Source: Molanna angustata
Lineage: Eukaryota; Arthropoda; Insecta; Trichoptera; Molannidae
Assembly (NCBI GenBank): GCA_963576475.1
Contig: OY754970.1
Span: 40,309,447 to 40,373,446 of the forward strand
Reading direction: 5' to 3'
DNA: 64,000 nt
The notes beneath the pieces are model-generated. The model was given only the letters and a program-made list of their open reading frames with translations, made no database searches and had not been told where the DNA came from. Made by a program: the position numbers and the translations under genes. This document shows positions 11,869 to 22,409 of the stretch, in pieces (the stretch's first letter is position 1; each line of letters begins with the position of its first letter).

Positions 11869-12357
11869 TCACGTTCTATATATGTAGGAGTTCTGAGCAT
11901 AATTAGTACTACAATTAGGTGGCCTAAATGTATGAGTCTTTCTAGTAAGCCTATTTGGTGCATGAAAGTTTAATTTAGATAATAACTCACTAGAATCCGT
12001 TATACAGTTCACCAACTTGTATAAGTAAGACATGTCAGCTACAGTTCGCCGGGCTTCTAAGGTAGTTAATTTATGATATTGGGCTGATTGTGCGGGATCA
12101 ACAAAAGAACGTCTGCTTCTATAATCTAAATGTTTTAAGAATTTATTTTGTATATTTTCCAATCTGTTTATATGCGTGACGTAATGTGGGTTCCATACAA
12201 TAGACGCATATTCAATACAACTACGGACATAGCAACAGTACAGTGATTTTAGAGTACCCGTGGACTTGAACGGCCTTGATACCCTAATTATGAAATTCAA
12301 TTGTTTAAAAGCCTTGTCTATAATATAGTCAATATTATATATGTATACTTGGTTCAC
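11869..12357 (-). pseudogene. Jockey/CR1-like LINE reverse transcriptase C-terminal fragment
   Basis: 162 codons open on the minus strand. Conserved blocks in order: SRPFKSTGTLKSLYCCYVRS, IEYASIVWNPHYVTHI, LENIQNKFLKHLDYRSR, TTLEARRTVADMSYLYKLVN, LLSKLNFHAPNRLTRKTHTF. These belong to the region downstream of the catalytic core. It is related to the remnants at 2941 and 31782, and the best preserved of the three at its 5' side. The methionine at 12357 is only the first in frame, not a real start. It lies inside the TIR element 11015-12799, so it inserted after or during that element's residence. Confidence 0.85.
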
Positions 12358-12390
12358 TATTGCGTCTGTACATTTGCTTTGTCACACAAT

Positions 12391-12645
12391 AGTTTTCTGT
12401 TTCCCGCGCAATGTTTGTATTTTCCCGCTTGTACGCGCGCGGAGCCCAACATAATGATTTCTAGGTTATGTTTGGTAAATTATGATCTGTCAATTTATTT
12501 ATCTTTTCCCGTGCAATACAAAGATACCGCAGTTTTCTGTTTCCCGCGCAATGTTTTTCTTTTTCCCGCTTGTTGTACAGGCGCATGGAGCCCAAGTTAA
12601 TGATTTTTTTGATTAAGTTCGGTAAATTATGATCTGTCAATTATT
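12391..12645 (+). repeat. two tandem units, period about 140 bp
   Basis: Units 12391-12500 and 12531-12645 share AGTTTTCTGTTTCCCGCGCA, TTTTCCCGCTTGT, GGAGCCCAA and AAATTATGATCTGTCAATT. They lie within the right part of the Harbinger-like element. TTTCCCGC repeats may be part of its subterminal structure. Confidence 0.85.
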
Positions 12646-12984
12646 TCTAATCATATGAATGTTGACCGCCGTGATATTTCCAATCGTACGATTCTAGAAG
12701 CCTCTATGCGCGTTAGAACCGATCGGCCGATTTATTATCGGCCGATAAATTAATCGGCCGATAATAATCGGCCGATTAATTTAAGCTTCCATGCGCGCCT
12801 TACCTAAGATTAACTGATATAATTCACTGTATGGAGATTTTGACATGGAAATGGGCGGTAAATATAGCCTAAAGCTCGGAATAGAGTGTGATGACTAAGA
12901 GACCTCGTACGACAAACAGAGGTGTGGGGTGACTGCAGTTGAGGTGGAGGGATTATATTAAATATTTTTTAAATGAATATGTCC

Positions 12985-13175
12985 TTGTTTCGGTGAACGT
13001 TGTGCAAGCGCATAAAGTGATCTGGTAAACCAGCCAATGACAGGTCGTAAGCCCTGTAGGTGCTTCGAGTTCCTGGTTCTTCTATAATATTCCAACTTCG
13101 TCTCTAATGAGATGTTGAAAAATCATTGACAGGGAAAAATCCATGTTTGCGTTTACGCAACTTTTAAAATATTCA
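12985..13175 (-). mobile_element. family F repeat, copy 2 (minus)
   Basis: Reverse-complement core: GTGAACGTTGTGCAAGCGCA, ACAGGTCGTAAGCCCTGTAG, TTCCAACTTCGTCTCTAATG, then ACAGGGAAAAATCCATGTTT, the outer extension also seen at 42.7 and 55.6 kb. Only one arm is present. Confidence 0.8.
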
Positions 13176-13889
13176 AAACATAGCTCGCTTAAAATCTCAG
13201 TATCAAATAATATAAAATAATTTATAAGCCGTTATGGGAATGGGTGTGATATTTACACACTTATATTAGTATCTTTATTCTGATGGAGAATATATTAAAG
13301 ACGAGGACGAAGACAATTTTATTAGAAAGTGCTCAAGACAGTTTAGGAATGTTTGTGCACATAAAATAACGCCTCGAATTAGAAACGAAGCAATAAATAA
13401 AGTCCTCTTTGCTAAGAAGATAAATAAACGTCTGAATCTGGTGAAATTTAATTCAAAATTCTTTCCCCATGTTATTCTCTGCCATTTTCTTATTCTCCAT
13501 CTCACCCCTCTACACCACCCCACATCACCCATCCCCTATAAACATCAATTATTATCGCAACGAAGCTTATCAGCTCTCAATACATATTTTTAATTGAAGC
13601 CTTCAATTAATTGTCTACGGCTTAAGTAACAATAACTTTTCCATTATTATTTATAAAATGAGGGAACTGGGTTTTCGTAATCAAGAAACAAAATATCTAG
13701 TGGAACGGAGTTCCACTTGAGCACGTTCGTGAAAGTATGAGAGGTATAATGAAATTTTAAAAGTCTGCATTCCACCTTGCAATGTAACTGCGCGGCGCGC
13801 GGCGGTAGGTAAATAGTCAGTGTTACATACATACGTCGGAACAGACATTAATTCAAGGAGCTATCTGAGTTATAACTCTGCATATAAGG
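13176..13889. other. spacer
   Basis: Nothing recognised. The frames at 13275-13532 and 13647-13832 on the minus strand show no family motif. Confidence 0.4.
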
Positions 13890-14740
13890 CATTGTACGGC
13901 GAGCAATAGCGCGACTCCATTCTTAATGAAACCCATAAAATACGTAGAGTTTGTTAAGTAGACATTCCTTGAGCGCTCGCTACTGCCTGCTCTGTGACAC
14001 GGGAGGAAAACAGAGTAAAAAAAAATATCACGGATTTTAGAATCTGTCGCTGAGGAGATACGTAGGTAAAAAAATGCGTCGAACTTCGACCGGCGTCGGG
14101 ACGGCGGGAAGTGGTAAAGACGAGGCGCCGCTACCGGCGGAGAAAATTGCTTAATGTCATAATGGACAATCGGAAAGTGGCGGTGAATTGAAAACTCGGA
14201 ACTCGATAGGAAAGTTTTCGATTGTTCTCGGTGCGCCGTGGTACTATTAAAGTATGGAAAGGGGGTGATTCAGAAATTAGATTGTGACATCGCTTTTGCG
14301 ATGCAAATATTTTTTTTATGCTTTATCTGTAAGTCGGTGTGGGGGGCAGGTGGGGGCGTTAGGGGATGTAGATGGAGAGACAGATGGGCGGTGCAGCCGG
14401 TACAGACTGTATGAGATGTAATCTCTGCCATTTTCTATGGTGAGTTGCGCCAGGGGCACTTCTCCCGCTCGAGGCAGGGTTATTTTCTTTCTTCCTCCGC
14501 CTTATCGCACCGGGGACACCTGCTCGGAATTAATATTTGAACATTGTTAAAAGTTATTCCGGCGTCACCTCACTTATGGCGGCATTTAAGAACTCATCTC
14601 GATATCCTCATTATGCCGGAGACATCGATTTAAGATGGGCTTTTCAAAAAGCGCCCCTTTTGGAGAAACGAATTTGTAATTTGAGGTACGAAGCGCTTCT
14701 TTCAATTCGGCGTAGATTTAGCTTCGTAAAATGTTAAAAC
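13890..14740. other. GC-richer island, possible unique or regulatory DNA
   Basis: Noticeably richer in G+C and CpG than its surroundings (for example CGACCGGCGTCGGGACGGCG near 14088). It has no similarity to the repeat families in this window and no inverted ends. A donor-like GTGAGT lies at 14440-14445, and a 66-codon frame at 14537-14737 has no recognisable domain. It could be a 5' exon with promoter, an enhancer or a decayed insert. The sequence alone does not decide. Confidence 0.35.
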
Positions 14741-16455
14741 GCAAACATTTTCTTATCTTGTGGCAATATATAAAAGATCTGTGTAGGTTATTGTAAGCAT
14801 GTTCAATGAGCCAGCCTTCTATTGGAAACCTCTTCGAGAGGTAAGCTGAATGGTGCTGGAATTTGAATTATTTATTTTAAAAAATAGTTAAAAACTTTGG
14901 GTTGAGGACAATCTTATGAACGAAAATGTATTAAGAGTTCTAACTTGAATAAATCTTTTATTTTTTTGTGAGGAATATTCACCATTCATTCAAGTTATTT
15001 TATGTTGAATCTTTTGATTTCAATAAAATTCTATACCATTAATATTGCTTTGTTGATTTTATACATTTAAACGAGTTAATAAAATAGGGGACATCTATTT
15101 TAAAGTAAAAAGAAATATTTAAAAATACTCCTGGATTAATGCCATAAGTTTATTATTTTTTTCTATATATGAAATGTAAAAGTGTTAATTTTATCGAAAT
15201 ATCAAACAAATCAAGCTATGCAAGCAAACAGATTTTACACGCAATGTAATCGGGAATACACAAATTCTTCAGTTTCAGAGTTCCAACTGGTCGGGAAGTT
15301 AGTTAATAATCTATTGCAAAATTCAAGTACAGACAGACATGTGAAGTTTATTAAAAGGATGTATCAAACAATATTTTAACTATTAATTTTGAAACCACGT
15401 AAATTCTGTTCTACTCGTTTAATCTTCAACTTTCTGTTTGAAAAAACTCATATTTGTTTTGCAATTCAAAAGATCCATATGTATTGAAATCTTACAGAGA
15501 TAATAATAACATTGAATTTTTTGACATTAAATTAACTTTTTTTGACAAAGTAGCGTCAAATAAATTGTTTTTATTGAATTGAACCAATTCACAGGGAAAT
15601 AATATAAAGTATTCTCCAATTTGAATAACATATTAATAACGTACAAGTCTGAAAAGCAACGGATTTTCGATAGGAAAGTCGATAAGTGTAACAATCTATA
15701 AACCTTTTCAAATAATATATAATGTAACGTACAAGTTTTCCATAAAGAGAGAACACATAATATTTAAAAGTTTAACAATAACATAATGCGAACCATTGTG
15801 GTGTGTGGTTGAACAGGAGAAAGCATTTCTAAAGGAGAAAATGGGAGTCTCCTTTCTAAGAATAATACACACTCGGAACTTTGCATAATTCAATCAATTG
15901 TTTGAACTTATCCACAGCTACACAGTCATGTGAACTTAAGTGTATGATTAATAATTTAACTGAAATAACATTACAACTCCCACCCACTTTACACTACAAA
16001 AGTCTACGACAGAATGCGAAAGGCACCGAGTGGCAATTTATAAATTTCTCACAATACAATACCCAAACACATTTATATTACAGTAAGGCGCCGTGTTACT
16101 AGATTAATGAAAACTTTCGAAAGCTTTTCTTCGAATTGGTTGGCTAACAACAAGTATACTTCGCGAAATTGGAAGGGTTCTCGGGCCAAAGCGTAGTCGT
16201 ATAATCGGCGTAGTGATTGTTCGACTACAGACTTGACTGACGTACATAATATTCCCATGGACAGATAAATATTAAGAGATGATTCAGATTATCTGTGCAT
16301 TTATAAAAGGAGATAATAAATTTGTGAACTTAAAGACGAGGGGTGCCTTGAGTCTTAAGGGTTTCGAGTCTTCCATGATAATTTTAAATATCATCGTTTA
16401 TAACAAAAAACATAAAAACAATTGACAACTTAAAGACAAAAAATCATATTATGTT
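14741..16455. other. AT-rich spacer
   Basis: No gene, RNA or repeat is recognised. Confidence 0.4.
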
Positions 16456-16645
16456 TACTAGGTATAAATGAAAACACTAATTAGTTTTAGTTTCACTATT
16501 TAATTTTAACACTGGCACTGACCGGTATCGATCTGAAGATCATCGTCAGAGTGCACTCTGATCTTCAGATCGATACCGGTCAGTGCCAGTGTTAAAATTA
16601 AATAGTGAAACTAAAACTAATTAGTGTTTTCATTTATACCTAGTA
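16456..16645. repeat. near-perfect 190-bp palindrome with hammerhead-like centre
   Basis: Arms run from TACTAGGTATAAATG (16456) inward and back to the complementary CATTTATACCTAGTA (ending 16645). They match throughout except for 6 bases (ATCGTC) present only in the left arm near the centre. The middle, TCAGAGTGCACTCTGA, is itself a palindrome, so there is essentially no spacer. No target duplication is evident. Confidence 0.95.
16515..16554 (-). ncRNA. hammerhead-ribozyme-like motif (one core substitution)
   Basis: Read on the minus strand: GCACT (stem I), CTGACGA (exact CUGANGA), U, stem II GATCT/AGATC with a UC loop, GATA where GAAA is expected, CCGGT completing a self-complementary ACCGGU stem III, C at the cleavage position, then AGTGC pairing perfectly with GCACT. 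Every structural part is present in order. The single change at the second-to-last A of GAAA would be expected to impair cleavage. A stem III with no loop is typical of minimal type I motifs that act as dimers. The other arm of the palindrome lacks the ACGATG part of the core. Confidence 0.6.
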
Positions 16646-17724
16646 TAATGGAGTTTCACCACGAATTATCCGTCGACAAAATTAACAAGTCATATTATGT
16701 TTGTTTAAAAAATGAGATCCATGTTTTGAATGTTAGCGATATTCGCCTAGTATCTTTTTGATTGCAAGATTATTATAAAAAATACTTAAGCCAATGGTAA
16801 GAGAATTCCGTACTATATAACTTATCACATGAGCAAAGAACTGCAGATTTAAGTTTATTTTGGCTGTTAATAATATTTCTTTGCTTATTCAATGCAACAA
16901 TTTCTTAATTGTATTTATACTTCCATATAAGTTTGGTTATTTTGTGATATTTTCATTCATTTAAGTAATTATGTATAATAAAAATTATTCTATATCAAAA
17001 AGGCATGAGTTTGATAACGTGATTATTATGTACCTATTTCGAATATAATATTTATATTGATTGAAAATACTGTATTACAGAATCATCGTCGAATCAATGA
17101 ATAAAATAGTTACTTATCTATGTAATTTAAAATACAAAAATAAAGGGATAGGTAGTATAGTAGGTACTTTAACAGTTGTTCGAAGTTTGTTATCTTGGGC
17201 CATTTTTATTCTAATCACATCTTCGAAAACTTCATTCAGGGCTTGATTTAACTGCGAAACATCCGAATTTTTGTCATTTCGTTTGAATTGTATCGCCATA
17301 ATAAATCCTTGACAAAGACAAAGTTTCTTTTTTTTCAGGATTTCAGGTAAACACAGCCGAAAAATAAAATGTCGTAATTCGTTTAGGTAAGGCAAAAAAA
17401 AAGTAATCAACTTCAAATTTAATTACTTTGCCTAGGGCCAGAGGGAAAGGTATCTTTATAGTTTACATAAAAATAAATTACCGCATTTTATTGCTATTGA
17501 CAGCGCACAATAAAGTCCCAATAAGGGCTCGAGATGAGGACAAAACGACAATACAAGTGAAAGCGATTTATAAATTGTCTTCAAATTTAAAGTATCCGAG
17601 TACGTTTGCCATACTATGAAAATAAAACAGGGTTTTATTCAAGTAGGTACTGCTATTTGGTGCGAACTAAACAGGCTGTTTCGATAAAAGATTAACAATG
17701 AACATAATTTATCCTTGATTACAT
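16646..17724. other. AT-rich spacer
   Basis: Nothing recognised. The minus-strand frame at 17114-17416 has no recognisable domain. Confidence 0.4.
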
Positions 17725-17990
17725 ACATACATACATACCATCATGCCATGTCCCTCACAGGGTAGGCATAGAGAACCGAACGCCACATTTTGATATACTG
17801 ACACACATCGTCAAGTCAGCATTTATACAACGGCTTATACATGTTTCAAATATCGTTTTCATGGTTGTGTCATCCTGTTCTTGGATGACACCGACCTCTT
17901 ATTCTATTCCTGTCTACCATGTATATTTTATTCGTTAGGCCATCCTCATTCATTCTTACCAAGTGGAAAGGCTTGGTGGCGGAGGATATG
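17725..17990 (-). pseudogene. RTE-like LINE C-terminal remnant, copy 1
   Basis: Minus-strand translation gives HLVRMNEDGLTNKIYM followed by DRNRIRGRCHPRTG, matching 'GHv.RMne.rLtk.iYka...g.RGRGRPrk', the end of RTE-like LINE proteins. The 3' end, with GGGACATGGCATGATGGTATG then (TATG)n, is shared with the copies near 38.1, 50.0 and 57.1 kb. Confidence 0.75.
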
Positions 17991-18284
17991 CGGGCATATA
18001 AGGGCTCTGAATGGATGAGTATAATAAGAAGGACTGACCCCACATAAAAATATATATATTAGAGTTTCATAAATTCATGATGACTTCATATTCTTACTTA
18101 CTATTTGGGTTTACATAAAAATTTACCCAACATAAAAAAAATTGTAAATGAGGATTCTCGGAGCAGTAAATTATATTCGAGGTTTATGCTTTACATATCT
18201 AAAGCCAGTTTCTAATTGTCATTCATCCTTTTCTATCAAATATTTTAAAAATAAGATGCAAAACCTTACAGCGTAAATCTCATA

Positions 18285-18545
18285 TTTTTTTGACAAACTT
18301 TTCAACATTTCAATAGAGACGAAGTTGGAATAATATAGCTGAATCAGGAACTCAAGACACATACAGGTCTTACTACCTGTCATCGGTTTACGTAATCACA
18401 TTATGCGCTTGCGCAACGTTCACCAATTATGCCTTGTTATTAGCACATTTTAAAGTTCTATATATTTGAATAATGAGTAATTAATCACCTGAAAATAAGA
18501 CATTGTTATTTTTGTAACTGGAAACACATTTCTATCTGATTTTTT
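18285..18545 (+). mobile_element. family F repeat, copy 3
   Basis: Core blocks TTTCAATAGAGACGAAGTTGG, TACAGGTCTTACTACCTGTC, GCGCTTGCGCAACGTTCACC and AAGTTCTATATATT are in family order with scattered changes. It is truncated at the right. Confidence 0.8.
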
Positions 18546-18974
18546 TTAATAAGTATTTATTTCAGACTCCTTTAGTAGGTTTTCTGTTACATAACGTAAG
18601 CCCTCTTCAACTTATATTCTGTCATTGGTTGAAATCTTTTCTTTTCACCGCTTTTACGTTAACATATAATGTTGGGTGTGATCGGTAACCAGTACAAATT
18701 TAACTTAACTGTTTATAAGACGCTGCCTAGTTACCCCAATTCCCATTTTCCAAACGAATGAAACCTGTGCCAACATTTTTTTTCTTTCGACGCTTCTAGA
18801 AAACTAAGCGAACTTGCCGGTAGCCTAAACGATATGCCCAACTTTTTATATAGAATTTAACACGCAGAAGTAATACTACATGAACCATTAACTGGAAATA
18901 ATATTCCTGTGTGCCTATTTGTGAATATGGAGAAACGAGATCGAATCATTGTTAAGGGAAGCGAAAGGAAGTTT

Positions 18975-19032
18975 CACAATATAACACATTTATACACAAT
19001 ATAACACATTAATACACAATAGAACACATTTA
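18975..19032 (+). repeat. three 20-bp tandem units
   Basis: Units read CACAATATAACACATTTATA with one or two changes each. Confidence 0.85.
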
Positions 19033-19261
19033 TTTTACATTTATTCCCTTTCATTCACCAGATTACAAAATGGAAACAGTATAATGTATTTTTTTTCATG
19101 TCCTATTTTGTTATAAAATTACCAAAAAGAACCAATTTCACCTTGAAAAATCAATCAATGGTATATTAACACACGTAAATTTGTGTTGACGAATAAAAAT
19201 GCAACAACTATTTTTTAATACATTAAAATAAAACACATTTATAATTTTTTTCTATTTGATT

Positions 19262-19292
19262 TACTAGTTTCGCTCTAGACGAGGATCTTCAG
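19262..19292 (-). ncRNA. hammerhead-ribozyme-like motif (stem I missing)
   Basis: On the minus strand: CTGAAGA (exact CUGANGA), U, a stem II of CTC/GAG with a terminal C-C mismatch (19272-19284), GAAA (19268-19271), CTAGT completing the self-complementary ACUAGU stem III, then A at the cleavage position. No pairing stem I is evident in the flanks. The order and spacing match the motifs at 4438 and 16515. Confidence 0.4.
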
Positions 19293-19427
19293 AGTAGTAT
19301 TGTACGTATTGTCGATCGAAAAGGAAACAAAAAAAAAATTAAATTCAGGTACGTATTTTTTGTTTAAGGTCATTCACCCAATTAAAATAGGGGTCAAATA
19401 TTATGTACGATATTCCGATTGGTGAAG

Positions 19428-19560
19428 TGAACACGCACCCAATAACAAGTTGCCACATTCTGGAGACTTACGATATTAATCGTCTCACGTTCCTCCACCG
19501 GGAATCGAGCCCGGTACCTTTAAATCAGCAGACACCCAACATACTGATATTTATAAAAAA
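19428..19560 (-). mobile_element. tRNA-headed SINE family S1, copy 1
   Basis: Minus strand. The B-box-like GGCTCGATTCCCGGTGGA lies near 19500, followed by the S1 body GAGACGATTAATATCGTAAG and the tail block AACTTGTTATTGGGTGCG. The promoter head is partial. Confidence 0.75.
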
Positions 19561-20139
19561 TATTTAAGGTTCAATTTACGATTGATTATTTCGCTAGAAT
19601 GATATCATATCAAGTCGTTAACCAGATATATGTGTATTTGTGAAATCAACAGGTAATATTATTTCTAATGACCTATATTTTGGCTTGAATAAATTATTCA
19701 TAAAAGTAAAAACATACTTACCAACTAAGAAAAAAATAACAGAAAATTTGACTTATACGAGAAACCATATAAGTTAGCTCGAAATAAGTTGTGTGGCCCA
19801 TAATACATAAATGGAAATATATGTAACTTGTTGAACTTTGAGCAAGCTTTTCCAAAATGTATTTCGAAATACGTTACATTTTCAAGAAAATACAATCAAC
19901 AAAAAATCCGAAAATTAATATTATATAAGTCTTCTCATACGAATAAAAGATTTGGGACATAATATGAGAATATCAAAAAATATATTCAAGAAAAAGGCTA
20001 TATTATGAAGAATTGTTGTAGATTGTGGGTTGTCCCTGTTGAACACGATGAAGATTTTGTGCCTCAAAAACACAATTTGATTCTGGAACGTTGTTCTCAC
20101 ACCAAAGGTAGGCAAATAGTAAATATTTATTTATTTATT

Positions 20140-20262
20140 TCGTTATTAAATATTGATTCTCGGGCAAATAACAGGTACTATGTCAAATATTAATTTAACA
20201 CGCACCCAATAACAAATTGCCACATTCTGGAGACTTACGATATTAATCGTATCACATCTTTC
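20140..20262 (-). mobile_element. SINE S1 tail fragment, copy 2
   Basis: Only the 3' body is present: GATACGATTAATATCGTAAG, ATTTGTTATTGGGTGCG, AATATTTGACATAGTACCTG and GCCCGAGAATCAATATTT, closely matching the tail of the copy at 41050-41276. The tRNA-like head is missing. Confidence 0.75.
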
Positions 20263-22405
20263 AATTTATACCAACTAAAGAAATATCTACAAGAAAATTA
20301 AGTATGTGTTATGATACAATGACAAAAAGACATATTGAAATGGCTTATGAATAAAATGGTATTTTAAGAGCCAAATCTTGTTTAATGTACTATCATTTTT
20401 AGTGTTTCACCACAGAACCAGAATAAATTTCTTATTCTATGATTTTCACATTTACTATAGTGAAAGTTAATAAAAACTATGTTTATGTTTTGAGTAAGAA
20501 TTAAATTAAATCATTTTGACAATTTCATATCTTTTGTGAGATTCGGAGGTACCGAAGAATAATTTGAATACTTTAGATAAGTTGAATTGTTTTCACTACA
20601 ACTTATATTAGTTTAAACCACATAAATTTAACCTATCTCGTTAGTGAATGTAAAGGGGCGTGGCATTTATATTATTAATTCCAGGGACAGACCAAAGTCA
20701 TACAGTTTACATGACTCAAGATTCAATTAATTTTATTGAGTCGTCAATAATGTTTTTATGAATTCATATAAAAAAAAGCCAAGGGAACATTAGCCTTAAA
20801 AAATATGAAATTAAACCAATGCAGTCTATGTAAATATAATGGTCTCCTAGAGAAATGTTTGTTCAAACAATGTACGATATGAAATGAAATCAGGATTATT
20901 AAACACAATCATTTATTTTTCTCCTTAAAACACTTTAAAATGAAATAAAGACACTACTTTGCAATATGTAAATAAGTAGGTATTTAACTTTCAATAGTAA
21001 ACCGTTGTTTATAGAGCATTAGTCTTTTCTTATAACAATTAAGAATTTGTTTTAATTTAATCAAACGATTTGTTGTCACTTAATTACTTAATAATGAATT
21101 AGTGAATCTCGTGTGATAAAATTTTATTGTCATAATATTTATCTTCAAAAAGATAAAAAATATTAAATATTAACTTAATACAGCAAATATAATATCTGGG
21201 AGAATTGGTATTGAATGAGAGAAAAAATAATCGCGTAAACTTGTAAAGTTTGAAATGGTATCTTGGGATATTTCTTCTTGCAAAGGTAGATACTTAGAAG
21301 GAACACTTAAAATAATATTTCCAAGGAAAACGTCATTTAGAATGACAGATAAATCTAGAGGAGTACCGAATTATTGATCATTTTCAGAAAATTCTCGAGT
21401 TTTCCATTTTATATTATTTCTCTCGAACAACCTTCCTACACAGTTCGGAATCTGATATTTTTTGTGTGAAAATACTTTTTTTGTTCAATATTCATTAAAA
21501 ATTTAAGTTATTTCCTCTCCAGCACTCCCAAGGTTTACATTAGGCTACTCCCTCGTCCTGGTTTATCCCTTTTCTTGGTAAAGTCTCCTTAAAAAGGGTA
21601 AACGTATAAATTAGTATGTGTACATCTACGAGCATGTTAACCAGAAGTCCTGTTCATTGGATTCAATTCTAAAGACAATATTTGACTCTGAATATTTTTT
21701 GTCATCTATTGATATTTGGAGAAATGTATTTAATATAATACCGAACGTGTCTTATATAATAAAATAAAAGTTCAATGATCAAATAAATAGAACAACAAAA
21801 AAATATATTTCATAATTTGTAATTAGCTTATTGCAGAATTCTCGTAATTAGAAATAGCATTTCTTGGAAGACCCAGACTCCTTAACACATTCATGTTAGA
21901 CTTTTGAACTATCTTTGCCATGCATTAATCACTGTGACTGATCAAACTACCATCAACGTGTTCACTTTCATTCTATTAATAACATTATTCTTTATCATAC
22001 ATTCTTTCCCAGTATCTTCATTTATTACCCTATCATACATCGTCGTTCAAATCATCTTAGCGATCATTTTTAACTAAATTGGCGCTACAATCACATTTTT
22101 CATTTATTCAAAAACATGTTTTTATGTCATAAGATTTGTTTTCGTTAGTAATGTGTGTGCATATATGTATGTTTAATGTTATAAATACTTTCATATATTT
22201 ATTTTCATTTAAATGATTCTGTAACAACCCTCGCCTTTGATTTTTTTTATAAAGGGGATGAAAATGCGTTTCTATACATTACCAAGTATATTATTATATG
22301 TTGTATTCATATGTGAATTCTTTCATTTTCATCTGTATAAATTTTAACGTTCAACCCCTTGTGAATATTACGATGAATTCATTTCTCTTTGAATTACAAA
22401 GCCAA
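20263..22405. other. AT-rich spacer
   Basis: No gene or repeat is recognised in this 2.1-kb stretch. Confidence 0.4.
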
Positions 22406-22409
22406 TGAA

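Larger units (their letters stand above)
11015..12799. mobile_element. 1.8-kb Harbinger-like TIR element containing a nested LINE
   Basis: The inverted ends are a perfect 16-bp GGCGCGCATGGAAGCT (11015-11030) and its complement (12784-12799). A further diverged inverted zone is rich in ATCGGCCGATTA. GTA precedes the left end and TTA follows the right, consistent with a 3-bp TWA duplication that has lost one base. Near-copies of the tip (GCGCGCATG plus GCT and TCGGCCGAT or CCGATAAT) recur at about 11090-11115 and 11164-11205, and TCGGCCGAT recurs four times at 12720-12780. These look like subterminal transposase-binding repeats. A MADF-like frame lies just inside the left end. No transposase is seen, so the element is not autonomous. 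Confidence 0.7.
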
